Both the position numbers and the translations under genes were made by a program. From Arachis hypogaea (Eukaryota; Streptophyta; Magnoliopsida; Fabales; Fabaceae): a stretch of 64,000 bases of DNA. The notes under the pieces were generated by a model. It was not told the DNA's origin and did not search any database. It saw only the letters and a list, made by a program, of their open reading frames with translations. Below, in pieces: positions 47,148-57,583 of the stretch (position 1 is its first letter; the number at the start of each line of letters is the position of its first letter). The stretch lies in the NCBI RefSeq assembly GCF_003086295.3, contig NC_092053.1:84071671-84135670 (forward strand), written 5' to 3'.

Positions 47148-47557
47148 TTTTATATGCTTTTAAAGTAGTTAATAATGCAAGGCTCACGAATTCCAAATCA
47201 ACTTTGACACATACTTGAATGAATCTTTTTATGCAGCACATAGTGAAGAACAAGTTTCCTGTTCAAGGCATACTAAGAGAGCATAAATGCAATTCATATC
47301 ATGTCACTCTTAGAGCCTTGAACAAAACTTTTTACACCACAATGCCACAAACTAAGTTTGGTGTCACAATGTTGCATACATGGACAGTTAATTAGTCAGT
47401 TGGTTTGTATTCATGAATAGCACTTACCATTTACAAACAAAAATTTTAAAAAGTAGTTATTCTTTCCTTTTAAATTTTGCCGCCACTATCCACAAATTCA
47501 TTAATCATATTTCTTTTGTTTTGTAGGAAATTGATGGGACAATTGAAGGAGGAAGGG
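47148..47557 (+). other. Element D spacer after pol, cut by B2
   Basis: Noncoding; collinear with 39700-40060 of element C on the opposite strand. Contains ACTAAGTTTGGTGTC at about 47350 and TTTTGTAG near 47520. B2 enters after AAGGG (47553-47557). Confidence 0.6.
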
Positions 47558-49214
47558 TGATGAGCGGATAATTTATACGCTTTTTGGCATTGTTTTTACA
47601 TAGTTTTCAGTATGATTTGGTTAGTTTTTAGTATATTTTTATTAGTTTTTAATTAAAATTCACATTTCTGGACTTTACTATGAGTTTGTGTATTTTTCTG
47701 TGATTTCAGGTAATTTCTGGCTGAAATTCAGGGACCTGAGCAAAAATCAGATTCAGAGGTTGAAGAAGGACTGCAGATGCTGTTGGATTCTGACCTCCCT
47801 GTACTCAAAGTGGATTTTCTGGAGCTACAGAACTCTAAATGGCACGCTTCGAATTGCGTTGGAAAGTAGACATCCAGGGCTTTCCACCAATATATAATAG
47901 TGCATACTTTGCCCGAGTTTAGATGACGCAAACTGGCGTTGAACGCCAGTTCCATGTTGTAGTCTGGCGTTCAGCGCCAGAAACAAGTTGCAAAGTGGAG
48001 TTCAACGCTAGAAACACGTTACAAACTGGTGTTCAACTCCAAGAATGACCTCTCCACGTGAAAGCTTCATGCTCAGCCCAAGCACACACCAAGTGGGCCC
48101 CGGAAGTGGATTTCTACATCAATTACTTACTTTTGTAAACCCTAGTAGCTAGTCTAGTATAAATAGGACTTTTTACTATTGTATTTACATCTTTAGTTTC
48201 ATCTTTAGATCACGTTTGGGTGCTGGCCATTCGGCCATGCCTGAACTTCATCACTTATGTATTTTCAACGGTAGAGTTTCTACACACCATAGATTAAGGT
48301 ATGGAGCTCTGCTGTTCCTCAAGGATTAATGCAAAGTACTACTGTTTTTCTATTCAATTCAACTTATTCCGCTTCTAAGATATTTATTCGCACTTCAATA
48401 TGATGGATGTGATGATCGTGACAGTCATCATCATTCTCAACTTATGAACGCGTGCCTGACAACCACTTCCGTTCTACCTTAGATTGAATGGATATCTCTT
48501 GGATATCTAATACAGTGGACCGAGTCTGAGTTATTAGTGTCTTCGTGGTATAAGTTAGAACCCATGGATGGCCATTCCTGAGATCCGGAAAGTCTAAACC
48601 GTGTCTGTGGTATTCCGAGTAGGATCTAGGAAGGGATGGCTGTGACGAGCTTCAAACTTGCGAGTGCTGGGCGTAGTGACAGACGCAAAAGGATAGTAAA
48701 TCCTATTCCAGTATGATCGAGAACCGACAGATGATTAGCCATGCAGTGACAGCGCATTGGACCATTTTCACAGGAGGATGGGATGTAGCCATTGACAACG
48801 GTGATGCCCTACATAAAGCTTGCCATGGAAAGGAGTAGGATTGATTGGATGAAGATAGCAGGAAAGCAGAGATCAAAAGAACGAAAGCATCTCTATACGC
48901 TTATCTGAAATTCTCACCAATGAATTACATAAGTACCACTATCCTATTTTATATTTTATTTATTTTCATCCACTATAATTTCTTAATACAATTTAATCCG
49001 CGTGACTGAGATTTACAAGGTGACCATAGCTTGCTTCAAGCCGACAATCTCCGTGGGATCGACCCTTACTCACGTAAGGTTTATTACTTGGACGACCCAG
49101 TGCACTTGCTGGTTAGTTGTATGAAGTTGTGAAATAGATATAAGATCATGAACGTGCGTATTGAATTTTTAGTGCCGTTACCAAGGAATGGAATGATCAC
49201 GATTTCGCACACCA
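47558..49214 (+). repeat. 5' LTR of B2
   Basis: TGATGAGCGGATAATTTATA ... TTTCGCACACCA, 1657 bases. TATAAATA is at 48158-48165. GGCGTTGAACGCC palindromes are at about 47930-48035. The twin hairpin is at 49065-49112. The PBS-like TAGTGCCGTTACCAAGG lies inside the LTR at 49170-49186. Confidence 0.9.
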
Positions 49215-49220
49215 AGTTTT

Positions 49221-49240
49221 TGGCGCCGTTGCCGGGGATT
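49221..49240 (+). other. Primer-binding site of B2 (tRNA-Asp)
   Basis: TGGCGCCGTTGCCGGGGATT, 6 bases after the LTR. Confidence 0.88.
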
Positions 49241-51014
49241 GTTCGAGTTTGGACAACTGACGGTTCATCTTGTTGCTCAGATTAGGTAATTTTCTTTTTC
49301 ATTTTATTTTCAAAAAAAAATTGTTTTCAAAAATCTTTCAAAAAAAATTTTTTTTCTTTTGTTTTTGAAAGTTATTCTAAATTTTTAAGAATGAATTCTA
49401 GAGTTTCAAAATAATATGCTGAAGCTTGTCTGGCCATCAAGCTTTAGACTAACTTGGTATGATTCCTGGAATCTTGATTGAGGACTTTGAATTCATTACT
49501 TCCTTTTTCCTATATGTTTTCAAAAAAAGTAAAATAAATTACAAGAAAAAAAATATAAAATCATAAAAATAAAAAAAAAAATTTTGTGTTTCTTGTTTGA
49601 GTCATGAGTCAATTTTTAAGTTTGGTGTCAATTGCATTTTTTTTCTAAAAATTTATGCATTTTTCGAAAATTCATGCATTCATAGTGTTCTTCATGATCT
49701 TCAAGTTGTTCTTGGTAAGTCTTCTTGTTTGATCTTGATGTTTTCTTGTTTTGTGTCTTTTCTTATTTTTCATGTGCATTTTTACATTCATAGTGTCTAA
49801 GCATTAAAGATTTCCAAGTTTGGTGTCTTGCATGTTTTCTTTGAATAAAAAATTTTTCAAAAATATGTTCTTGATGTTCATCATAATCTTCAAAGTGTTC
49901 TTGGTGTTCATCTTGATATTCATAGTGTTCTTGCATGCATTGTGTGTTTTGATTCATAATTTTTATGTTATGAGTCTTTTTCATGTTTTTTTTTCTTCAT
50001 TAAAAATTCAAAAATCAAAAAAAAAAAATACCTTTCCCTTTTTCTCTCTTAAAATTTTGAAAATTTGGATTGACTTTTTCAAATATTTTTTTTAAAAAAA
50101 AATCTAGTTGTTTCTTATGAGTCAAATCAAATTTTCAATTTAAAAATCCTATCTTTTTCAAAACTTTTTCAAAAATCAAATCTTTTTTATTTTTTTCTTA
50201 TTTATTTTCGAAAATTATAAAAATATTTTTCAAAAATCTTTTTCTTATCTTTATTCCATGATTTTCGAAATTAATACTAACATTTAATATGATTGATTGA
50301 AAAATTTCAAGTTGTTACTTGCCTTTTAAGAAAAGATTAATCTTTAATTTTTAAAATCATATCTTTTTGTTTCTTGTTAGTCAAGTTATCAACTTTAATT
50401 TAAAAAAAAAATCAAATCTTTTTAAATTTCTTTTTCAAATCTTTTTCAAAATAAGTTTCAATCAATCATATCTTTTTGTTTCAATCATATCTTTTTTTAA
50501 TTTCAATCATATCTTTTACAAATTCAATTTCAAAATCTTTTCTAACTTCTTTCCTAACCTCTTATCTTTTTTTAAAATTTATTTTCAAATCTTTTTCAAT
50601 CAATCTTATCTTTTTGTTTCAATCATATCTTTTTCAAAACCACCTAACGAATTCAATCTCTTTTAAAATTTTCGAAAATACCTCCCTCTTTTTCAAAATT
50701 TCATTTTGATTAACTAATTGTTTCAATTTTAATTTAATTTCAACTTTAATTTTCGAAATCTAACTTTCAATTTTAAATCTTTATTTTAATTAAATTTCGA
50801 AATTCTCTCTCTCATCTCTTTCTATTTATTTATTCATCTACTAACACTTCTCTTCCATCCAAAAAATTTCGAACACCACCTCCCTCTCTGTGTTCAAGTT
50901 TTTCCTCTTTTCTTCTTTACATTACATTCTTTTCTTCTTTTACTCACACAAAGGAATCTCTATACTGTGACATAAAGGATTCCATATTTTCTTTGTTATT
51001 CCCTTCTTTGTCAT
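49241..51014 (+). other. AT-rich leader of B2
   Basis: Homologous to 28010-29845; TTTTTCAAAATC and TTTCGAAAAT runs, AAGTTTGGTGTC at 49618 and 49815. No coding frame believed; the Phe-rich open frames are low-complexity. Confidence 0.7.
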
Positions 51015-51912
51015 ATGAGCAGGAGCAAGGACAAGAACATTCTTGTTGAAGCAGATCCTGAACCTGAAAGGACTCTAAAAAGGAAACTAAAAGAAGTTAA
51101 AATACAACAATCCAGAGACAACTTTACAGGAATTTTCGAACAGGAAGAGGAGATGGCAGCCGAAAATAATAATAATGCAAGGAGGATGCTGGGTGACTTT
51201 ACTGCACCTAATTCCAATTTACATGGAAGAAGCATCTCCATTCCTGCCATTGGAGCAAACAATTTTGAGCTGAAACCTCAATTAGTTTCTCTGATGCAGC
51301 AGAACTGCAAGTTTCATGGACTTCCATCGGAAGATCCTTTTCAGTTCTTAACTGAATTCTTGTAGATCTGTGACACTGTTAAGACCAATGGGGTTGATCC
51401 CAAGGTCTACAGGCTTATGCTTTTCCCGTTTGCTGTAAGAGACAGAGCTAGAGTGTGGTTGGACTCTCAAACCAAAGATAGCCTGAACTCTTGGGATAAG
51501 CTGGTCACGGCTTTCTTAGCCAAGTTCTTTCCTCCTCAAAAGCTGAGTAAGCTTAGAGTGGATGTTCAAACCTTCAGACAGAAAGAAGGTGAATCCCTCT
51601 ATGAAGCTTGGGAGAAATATAAGCAACTGACCAAAAAGTGTCCTTCTGACATGCTTTCAGAATGGACCATCATGGATATATTCTATGATGGTCCGTCTGA
51701 ATTAGCTAAGATGTCATTGGATACTTCTGCAGGTGGATCCATTCACCTAAAGAAAATGCCTGCAGAAGCTCAAGAACTCATTGATATGGTTGCTAATAAC
51801 CAGTTTATGTACACTTCTGAGAGGAATCTTGTGAGTAATGTGACGCCTCAAAAAAAGGAAGTTCTTGAAATTGATACTCTGAATGCCATATTGGCTCAGA
51901 ACAAAATATTGA
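51015..51912 (+). pseudogene. gag: Gag of B2, N-terminal and capsid part
   Basis: MSRSKDKNILVEADPEPERT at 51015, RRMLGDFTAPNSNLHGRSIS, then TAG at 51363-51365 where B1 has CAG, then ARVWLDSQTKDSLNSWDKLV, AKFFPPQKLSKLRVDVQTFR, SLYEAWEKYKQLTKKCPSDM and NAILAQNKIL. Apart from the stop the frame is open until element A enters (TSD ATTGA, 51908-51912). The sequence resumes at 55658. Confidence 0.9.
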
Positions 51913-53336
51913 TGATAAACCACTATTTCATGGTTTATCTTGTGCTCAATTGAGTGGTTTTTATCAACTCTTTACCCACTTAGTCATACTATTTGCATGG
52001 TTTTACATTTGCCTTCCTAATTATGTGCTTTGATTGAAAACATGCTCCTTTGATCTTATATTTGCTCATTATTAATCCTCCCTTATTACCATTAGATGCC
52101 TTCATATGTGTGTTAAGTGATTTCAGAGATTACAGGGCAGGAATGGCTCAGAGGATGGAAAGGAAGCATGCAAAAGTGGAAGGAATACAAGAAGTTGGAG
52201 AAATTGCTAAGCTGTCCAGCCTGACCTCTTCGTACTCAAATGGCTATAACTTTAGCTACAGAGATCCAAACGACACGGTTCTAGTTGCGTTGGAAAGCTA
52301 ACGTTTGGGGCTTCGATTTGATATATAATATGCCATAGTTTCCCTGAATCTAGACGACGCGACTGCGTGCTCCATGCGGCCGCATCGCAGTGACGAAAAT
52401 CCAGCGTGATTGAATTCGAGACTAGCGAATTCTGGGCTGTTTTCGACCCAGTTTGCGGCCCAGGAAACACAGATTAGAGGCTATAAAGTGGGAGAATGCA
52501 TCCATTCATAAAGTGGCTCTCATAATTCACTTCTCATGATTTAGATTAGTTTTGAGAGAGGTTCTCTCCTCTCTCTCTTAGGATTTAGGACTTCTCTTAG
52601 TTTTAGGAGTGACTCTCAATCCCAGGTTCTTTATTTTTTTTAATTTATGAACTCTTCCATATTACATATAATTTTCTTAATCAATGTTATTTGAGGTATT
52701 TCAATTCATGATTGCTTTCTTTTATTTACATGATTACTGCTTCCCATCTGAAGACATTTTTATCCCAGTAGATTTACTATTTTCCTTTTGGTTTTGGTTA
52801 AGAAATCAGTAACTCAGGAGTTATCTTAACTCAACATAAGTGATAATTGTTATCTTTGCTAATTGAACTGAACTTCGATAATCCCAATCTTTCCTTAGGG
52901 ATTAACTAGGATTTGAAGATCAAACTAATTAGTCACTTGACCTTCCCTTGCTCTAGTAAAGGTTAACTAAGTGGAATCAAGAGTCAATTTTCATTATTGT
53001 TGATAAGGATAACTGGGCTAGGACTTCCAATTTCTCATACCTTGCCAAAAGTTTATTTTACAGTTATTTATTTATTTTAATTATAATTTAAATTACTTGC
53101 TCCCTATTCTCAAAACCCCAAATTTACAATCTCCATAACCAATAATAAGAACATACTTCCCTGCAATTTCTTGAGAAGACGACCCGAGGTTTGAATACTC
53201 GGTTAACAATTTTTAAGGGGTTTGTTATTTGTGACAACCAAAACGTTTGTACGAAGGGATTTCTGTTGGTTTAGAGACTATATCTATAACGCGACTGTTT
53301 TTATGAACTTCTTTACTGGCAAAAATCCTAACGTCA
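51913..53336 (+). repeat. 5' LTR of element A
   Basis: TGATAAACCACTATTTCATG ... CCTAACGTCA, 1424 bases. The tip is an 8-bp inverted repeat (GATAAACC / GGTTTATC). TATAAAG is at 52482-52488. The 3'-end hairpin CCGAG-loop-CTCGG is at 53184-53202. It contains the TTGCGTTGGAAAGCTAACG module at about 52285 shared with A' and B LTRs. Confidence 0.92.
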
Positions 53337-53339
53337 AAA

Positions 53340-53359
53340 TGGCGCCGTTGATGGGAATT
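53340..53359 (+). other. Primer-binding site of element A (tRNA-Asp, decayed)
   Basis: TGGCGCCGTTGATGGGAATT; the first 11 bases match, then it drifts. Confidence 0.75.
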
Positions 53360-53682
53360 GCAAACGTGTGGCTTATTATTGGTTATTGTAAATATTTTCT
53401 ATTTTGCTTTTTGATTTGTTTTTATTTTTATTTTTATTTTTTTGCTTTCTCGTAAATTAAGAGGTTATTGGTTTTTATTTTAAATTTTTTTATCTTATCT
53501 TATCTTATTTCAAAACTCAAATTTCAAAAAAAATTCAAATTTCAAAAATTTCAAAATTCAAAATTTCTAATTTCAAAATTTAAAATTCAAAATTTCAAAA
53601 TTTAAATTTTCAAATTCAAAATTTAAATAACCTTTTAATTTAAATTTGTTTTTATTTTTGTTTTTGGTTTTTATTTACTACT
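53360..53682 (+). other. Low-complexity AT leader of element A
   Basis: Long run of AATTTCAAAATT and AAAATTTAAA variants at 53510-53640. No gene. Confidence 0.7.
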
Positions 53683-54720
53683 ATGAACTCTCACCCTTTT
53701 GGCTATGAGTCTGGTTATAATTATGTTGCAGGAAGAAAAAATTACAATGAGAACAGGCATCAAGGTTGGAACAATCAAGGATGGGAGGAGCCACAAGGAT
53801 TTGATCAACCCTCATGGCGACAACCACCTCCAATGGACTATCAACAACCACCACCATATGCCTATGAACCCTTTCCTCAACATAACTTTGGACCACCAAA
53901 CTCACAAGCCCCTTTCCGCCATTCACCTCCATATGACCCTAACCCTCAACCACCATACCAACCACCTTTTGAGTCATATGAACCATATATAGAACCACCC
54001 CAATTCCAACCCAATTACTCACAAGAACCACCACGTCAATATTCACCATCTCCATATCCATCAATCCAAGAGCACTATGATCCTATTTATGAAAGCCGAG
54101 TGCATCAAGAGACAAAGGATCGTTTCAAGGAAACAGTGGATCAATTTCATGCAACCATTCGTCAATTTGAGCAAGCGATAATTCAATTAGCTTCCCGACA
54201 TTCGGACACTCAAGGAACCCCCATGGCTTCATGTGGACAATCTAATGAAGAACGTAGCATGAAGGAGATACTAGAAACTCCAGTGAACAGTACGGAACAT
54301 GACTTTGTATTGGAACAAATGGAGGAAGCTGTAGTTATCAAAGAAGAAGAATTGGTTGAAGACTTAGGAGATGCTGAACCTCCATGGGAAAGTCAATACA
54401 TAGAGCCTCCTTCCAAGACAGTTGCATTTGATGTTAAGGAGGGTGTACAACCTCCAGGGCATATCATAGTTGAAGACTTGGAAGAGGTTGGTCAAGAGAT
54501 GGAGATTCAAGAAGAACAAGCACAACCTCCCATGCCCTTGGAAAGCAATGCAGAGAAGATTGAATTGGAAGAAAGCTACCAAGAGGAAGAGGTTGAAATT
54601 GAAAAAGCTTGCAAAAAGGTTGTAATTATCAGAGAAGAGCACAAGGGAGTGGAGCTTGCAATTTCATTAAAAATACCTCCTCCTAAGTTGCCATCATCCG
54701 TCGCAGTGATGGAAATCTAG
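53683..54720 (+). CDS. Pro/Gln-rich acidic ORF of element A
   Basis: 345 codons, open. MNSHPFGYESGYNYVAGRKN, GWNNQGWEEPQGFDQPSWRQ and PPPYAYEPFPQHNFGPPNSQ are Pro/Gln/Tyr/Asn-rich and probably disordered. The middle (ETVDQFHATIRQFEQAIIQL) looks like a short coiled coil. The C-terminal half is acidic, with MKEILE and EEHKGVELAISLKIPPPKLP. The final residues (VAVMEI and stop) are read from LTR sequence after the deletion junction near 54700, so the natural C-terminus is lost. It matches the first part of the A' frame at 59487. I do not recognise the family. It is not a usual Gag: no capsid core or zinc knuckle is visible. Confidence 0.7.
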   Translation: MNSHPFGYESGYNYVAGRKNYNENRHQGWNNQGWEEPQGFDQPSWRQPPPMDYQQPPPYAYEPFPQHNFGPPNSQAPFRHSPPYDPNPQPPYQPPFESYEPYIEPPQFQPNYSQEPPRQYSPSPYPSIQEHYDPIYESRVHQETKDRFKETVDQFHATIRQFEQAIIQLASRHSDTQGTPMASCGQSNEERSMKEILETPVNSTEHDFVLEQMEEAVVIKEEELVEDLGDAEPPWESQYIEPPSKTVAFDVKEGVQPPGHIIVEDLEEVGQEMEIQEEQAQPPMPLESNAEKIELEESYQEEEVEIEKACKKVVIIREEHKGVELAISLKIPPPKLPSSVAVMEI

Positions 54721-55652
54721 CGTGATTGAATTTGAGACCAGCGAATTCCGGGCTATTTTCGACCCAGTTTGCGGCCCAGAAAACACAGATTAGAGGCTAT
54801 AATGTGGGGGAATGCATCCATTCATAAGGAGGCTCTCATAATTCACTTCTCATGATTTAGATTAGTTTTGAGAGAGGTTCTCTCCTCTCTCTCTTAGGAT
54901 TTAGGATTTCTCTTAGTTTTAGGAGTGACTCTCAATCCCAGGTTCTTTATTTTTTTTAATTTATGAACTCTTCCATGTTACATATAATTTTCTTAATCAG
55001 TGTTATTTGAGGTATTTCAATTCATGATTGCTTTCTTTTATTTACATGATTACTGCTTCCCATCTGAAGACATTTTTATCCCAGTAGATTTACTCTTTTT
55101 CTTTTTGTTTTGGTTAAGAAATCAGTAACTCAAGAGTTATCTTAACTCAATATAAGTGATAATTGTTATCTTTGCTAATTGAACTGAACTTCGATAATCC
55201 CAATCTTTCCTTAGGGATTAACTAAGATTTGAAGATCAAACTAATTAGTCACTTGACCTTCCCATGCTCTAGTAAAGGTTAACTAAGTGGAATCAAGAGT
55301 CAATTTTCATTATTGTTGATAAAGATAACTGGGCTAGGACTTCCAATTTCTCATACCTTCCCAAAAGTTTATTTTCCAGTTATTTATTTATTTTAATTGT
55401 AATTTAAATTACTTGCTCCCTATTCTCAAAACCCCAAATTTACAATCTCCATAACCAATAATAAGAACATACTTCCCTGCAATTCCTTGAGAAGACGACC
55501 CGAGGTTTGAATACTCGGTTAACAATTTTTAAGGGGTTTGTTACTTGTGACAACCAAAACGTTTGTACGAAGGTATTTCTGTCGGTTTAGAGACTATATC
55601 TACAACGCGACTGTTTTTATGAACTTCTTTACTGGCAAAAATCCTAACGTCA
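54700..55652 (+). repeat. Truncated 3' LTR of element A
   Basis: Aligns with 52385-53336 of the 5' LTR, from TCGCAGTGA to CTAACGTCA. The first 470 or so bases are missing. The hairpin is at 55500-55518. Confidence 0.9.
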
Positions 55653-55657
55653 ATTGA

Positions 55658-57072
55658 CTCAGCAAGTCAATATGATTTTTCAGAGTCTGAATGGAATGCA
55701 AGCTGCATCCAACAGTACTCAAGAGGCATCTTCTGAGGAAGAAGCTTATGATCCTGAGAACCCTGCAATAGCAGAGGTGAATTACATGGGTGAACCCTAT
55801 GGAAACACCTATAATCCCTCATGGAGAAATCACCCAAATCTCTCATGGAAGGATCAACAAAAGCCTCAACAAGGCTTTAATAATGGTGGAAGAAACAGGT
55901 TTAGCAATAGCAAGCCTTTTTCATCATCCACTCAGCAAAAGACAGAGAGTTCTGAGCAGAATCCATCTAGCTTGGCAAATATAGTCTCTGATCTATCTAA
56001 GGCCACTCTAAGTTTCATGAATGAAATAAGGTTCTCCATTAGAAATTTGGAAGCACAAGTAGGCCAGCTAAGTAAAAGGATCACTGAAATCCCTCCTAGT
56101 ACTCTCCCAAGCAATACAGAAGAAAACCCAAAAGGAGAGTGCAAGGCCGTTGAATTGATCATCATGGCCGAACCTACAAGGGAGGGAGAGGACGTGAACC
56201 CCAGTGAGGAAGACCTCCTAGGATGTCCAGAGATCAATAAGGAGTTTCCCTCTGAGGAACCAAAGGACTCTGAGGCTCATCTGGAGACCATAGAGATTCC
56301 ATTAAACCTCCTTATGCCATTCATGAGCTCTGATGAGTATTCTTCTTCTGAAGAGAATGAAGATGTTACTGAAGTGCAAGTTACCAAGTACCTTGGTGCT
56401 ATCATGAAGCTGAATGCCAAATTATTTAGTAATGAGACTTGGGAAGATGAACCTCCCTTGCTCACCAATGAACTGAGTGATCTGGATCAACTGAGATTGC
56501 CTCAGAAGAAACAGGATCCTGGAAAGTTCTTAATACCTTGTACCATAGGCACCATGACCTTTGAGAAGGCTCTATGTGACCTTCGGTCAGGGATAAACCT
56601 CATGCCCCTCTCTGTAATGGAGAAATTGGGAATCTTTGAGGTGCAAGCTGCCAGAATCTCACTAGAGATGGCAGACAACTCAAGAAAATAGGATTATGGA
56701 CTAGTAGAGGACATGTTAGTAAAGGTTGAAGACCTTTACATCCCTGCTGATTTCATAATCCTAGACACTGGGAAGGATGAGGATGAATCTATCATCCTTG
56801 GAAGACCCTTCCTAGCCACAGTAAGAGATGTGATTGATGTAGACAGAGGAGAATTGATCCTTGAACTGAATGAGGACAACCTTGTGTTTAAAACTCAAGA
56901 ATCTCCTTCTATAACAATGGAGAGGAAGCATAGAAAGCTTCTCTCAGTACAGAGTCAACTAAAGCCCCCACAGTCAAACTCTAAGTTTGGTGTTGGGAGG
57001 CCTCAGCCAAACTCTAAGTTTGGTGTTGAACTCCCATATCCAAACACTAAGTTTGGTGTTGGGAGTCTATAA
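55658..57072 (+). pseudogene. gag-pro: Gag end and protease of B2
   Basis: Continues B2: NMIFQSLNGMQAASNSTQEA, YGNTYNPSWRNHPNLSWKDQ, KPQQGFNNGGRNRFSNSKPF in the undisturbed frame (B1 has lost one base here), an acidic linker, GKFLIPCTIGTMTFEKALCD, and LRSGINLMPLSVMEKLGIFE. The catalytic DLGS has become DLRS. A TAG at 56689-56691 replaces CAG (Gln) of B1. Then EDMLVKVEDLYIPADFIILD, SIILGRPFLATVRDVIDVDR and three SKFGVG-type 11-mer repeats (56975-57062). A Gly-to-Arg change next to the catalytic Asp would likely kill the protease even without the stop. Confidence 0.9.
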
Positions 57073-57142
57073 AATTGACCTGATCACCTGTGTGGCTCCA
57101 TGAGAGCCCACTGTCAAGCTATTGACATTAAAGAAGCGCTTG

Positions 57143-57158
57143 TTGGGAGGCAACCCAA
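57143..57158 (+). other. GGGAGGCAACCC hairpin of B2
   Basis: TTGGG-AGGCAA-CCCAA, same as B1. Preceded by AAAGAAGCGCTTG; GGCTC-CATGA-GAGCC lies about 50 bases upstream. Confidence 0.7.
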
Positions 57159-57301
57159 TTTTTATTTATCTAATTTTATTTTTATATTTATTGTTCTTTC
57201 ATGTTTTATTAGGTTCATGATCATGTGGAGTCACAAAATAAATCCAAAAATTAAAAATAGAATAAAAAACAGCAGAAAAAAAATCACACCATGAGGAAGG
57301 A

Positions 57302-57485
57302 CTTACTGGCATTTAAACGCCAGTAAGGAGCATCTGGCTGGCGTTCAACGCCAGAACAGAGCATGGAGCTGGCACTGAACGCCAAAAACAAGCATGAAGC
57401 TGGCGTTCAACGCTAGAAATATGCTGCATATGGGCGTTGAACGCCCAGAACAAGCATCACTTTGGCGTCTTAACGCCAGAAATGC
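57302..57485. repeat. GGCGTTNAACGCC palindromic array in B2 internal region
   Basis: Near-perfect 26-base palindrome at 57302-57327 (one mismatch), then GGCGTTCAACGCC, GGCACTGAACGCC and GGGCGTTGAACGCCC units. Shorter than the B1 array. Confidence 0.85.
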
Positions 57486-57583
57486 ATGCAAAGGCATTTT
57501 ACATGCCTAATTGGTGCAGGGATGTAAATCCTTGACACCTCAGGATCTGTGGACCCCACAGGATCACCTCAGGATCTGTGGAC

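Larger units (their letters stand above)
17811..47557 (+). mobile_element. Element D: non-autonomous gypsy element, hosts C and B2
   Basis: 5' LTR 17811-21878 (with a nested solo LTR), PBS 21885, gag 22173-23381, then element C inserted (TSD TCCAC), gag/protease resumed 45516-47100, a 3' hairpin and untranslated tail to 47557, where B2 enters. No RT, RNase H or integrase core is present. The protease frame runs into an integrase-C-terminus-like tail. The 3' LTR must lie past the window. LTR and Gag are the same family as element C, in opposite orientation. Confidence 0.85.
51913..55652 (+). mobile_element. Element A: short internally deleted LTR element in B2 gag
   Basis: TSD ATTGA at 51908-51912 and 55653-55657. 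Full 5' LTR (51913-53336), PBS, one ORF (53683-54720), then directly the last 950 or so bases of the 3' LTR (54700-55652). A deletion removed the rest of the internal region, any PPT, and the first third of the 3' LTR. No gag, protease or RT. Related to A' by ORF and LTR features. Confidence 0.92.

Noticed and set aside
49597..50709. Phe/Lys-rich ORFs in the B2 leader
   Set aside because: Low-complexity AT sequence, not shared as frames with the B1 leader.
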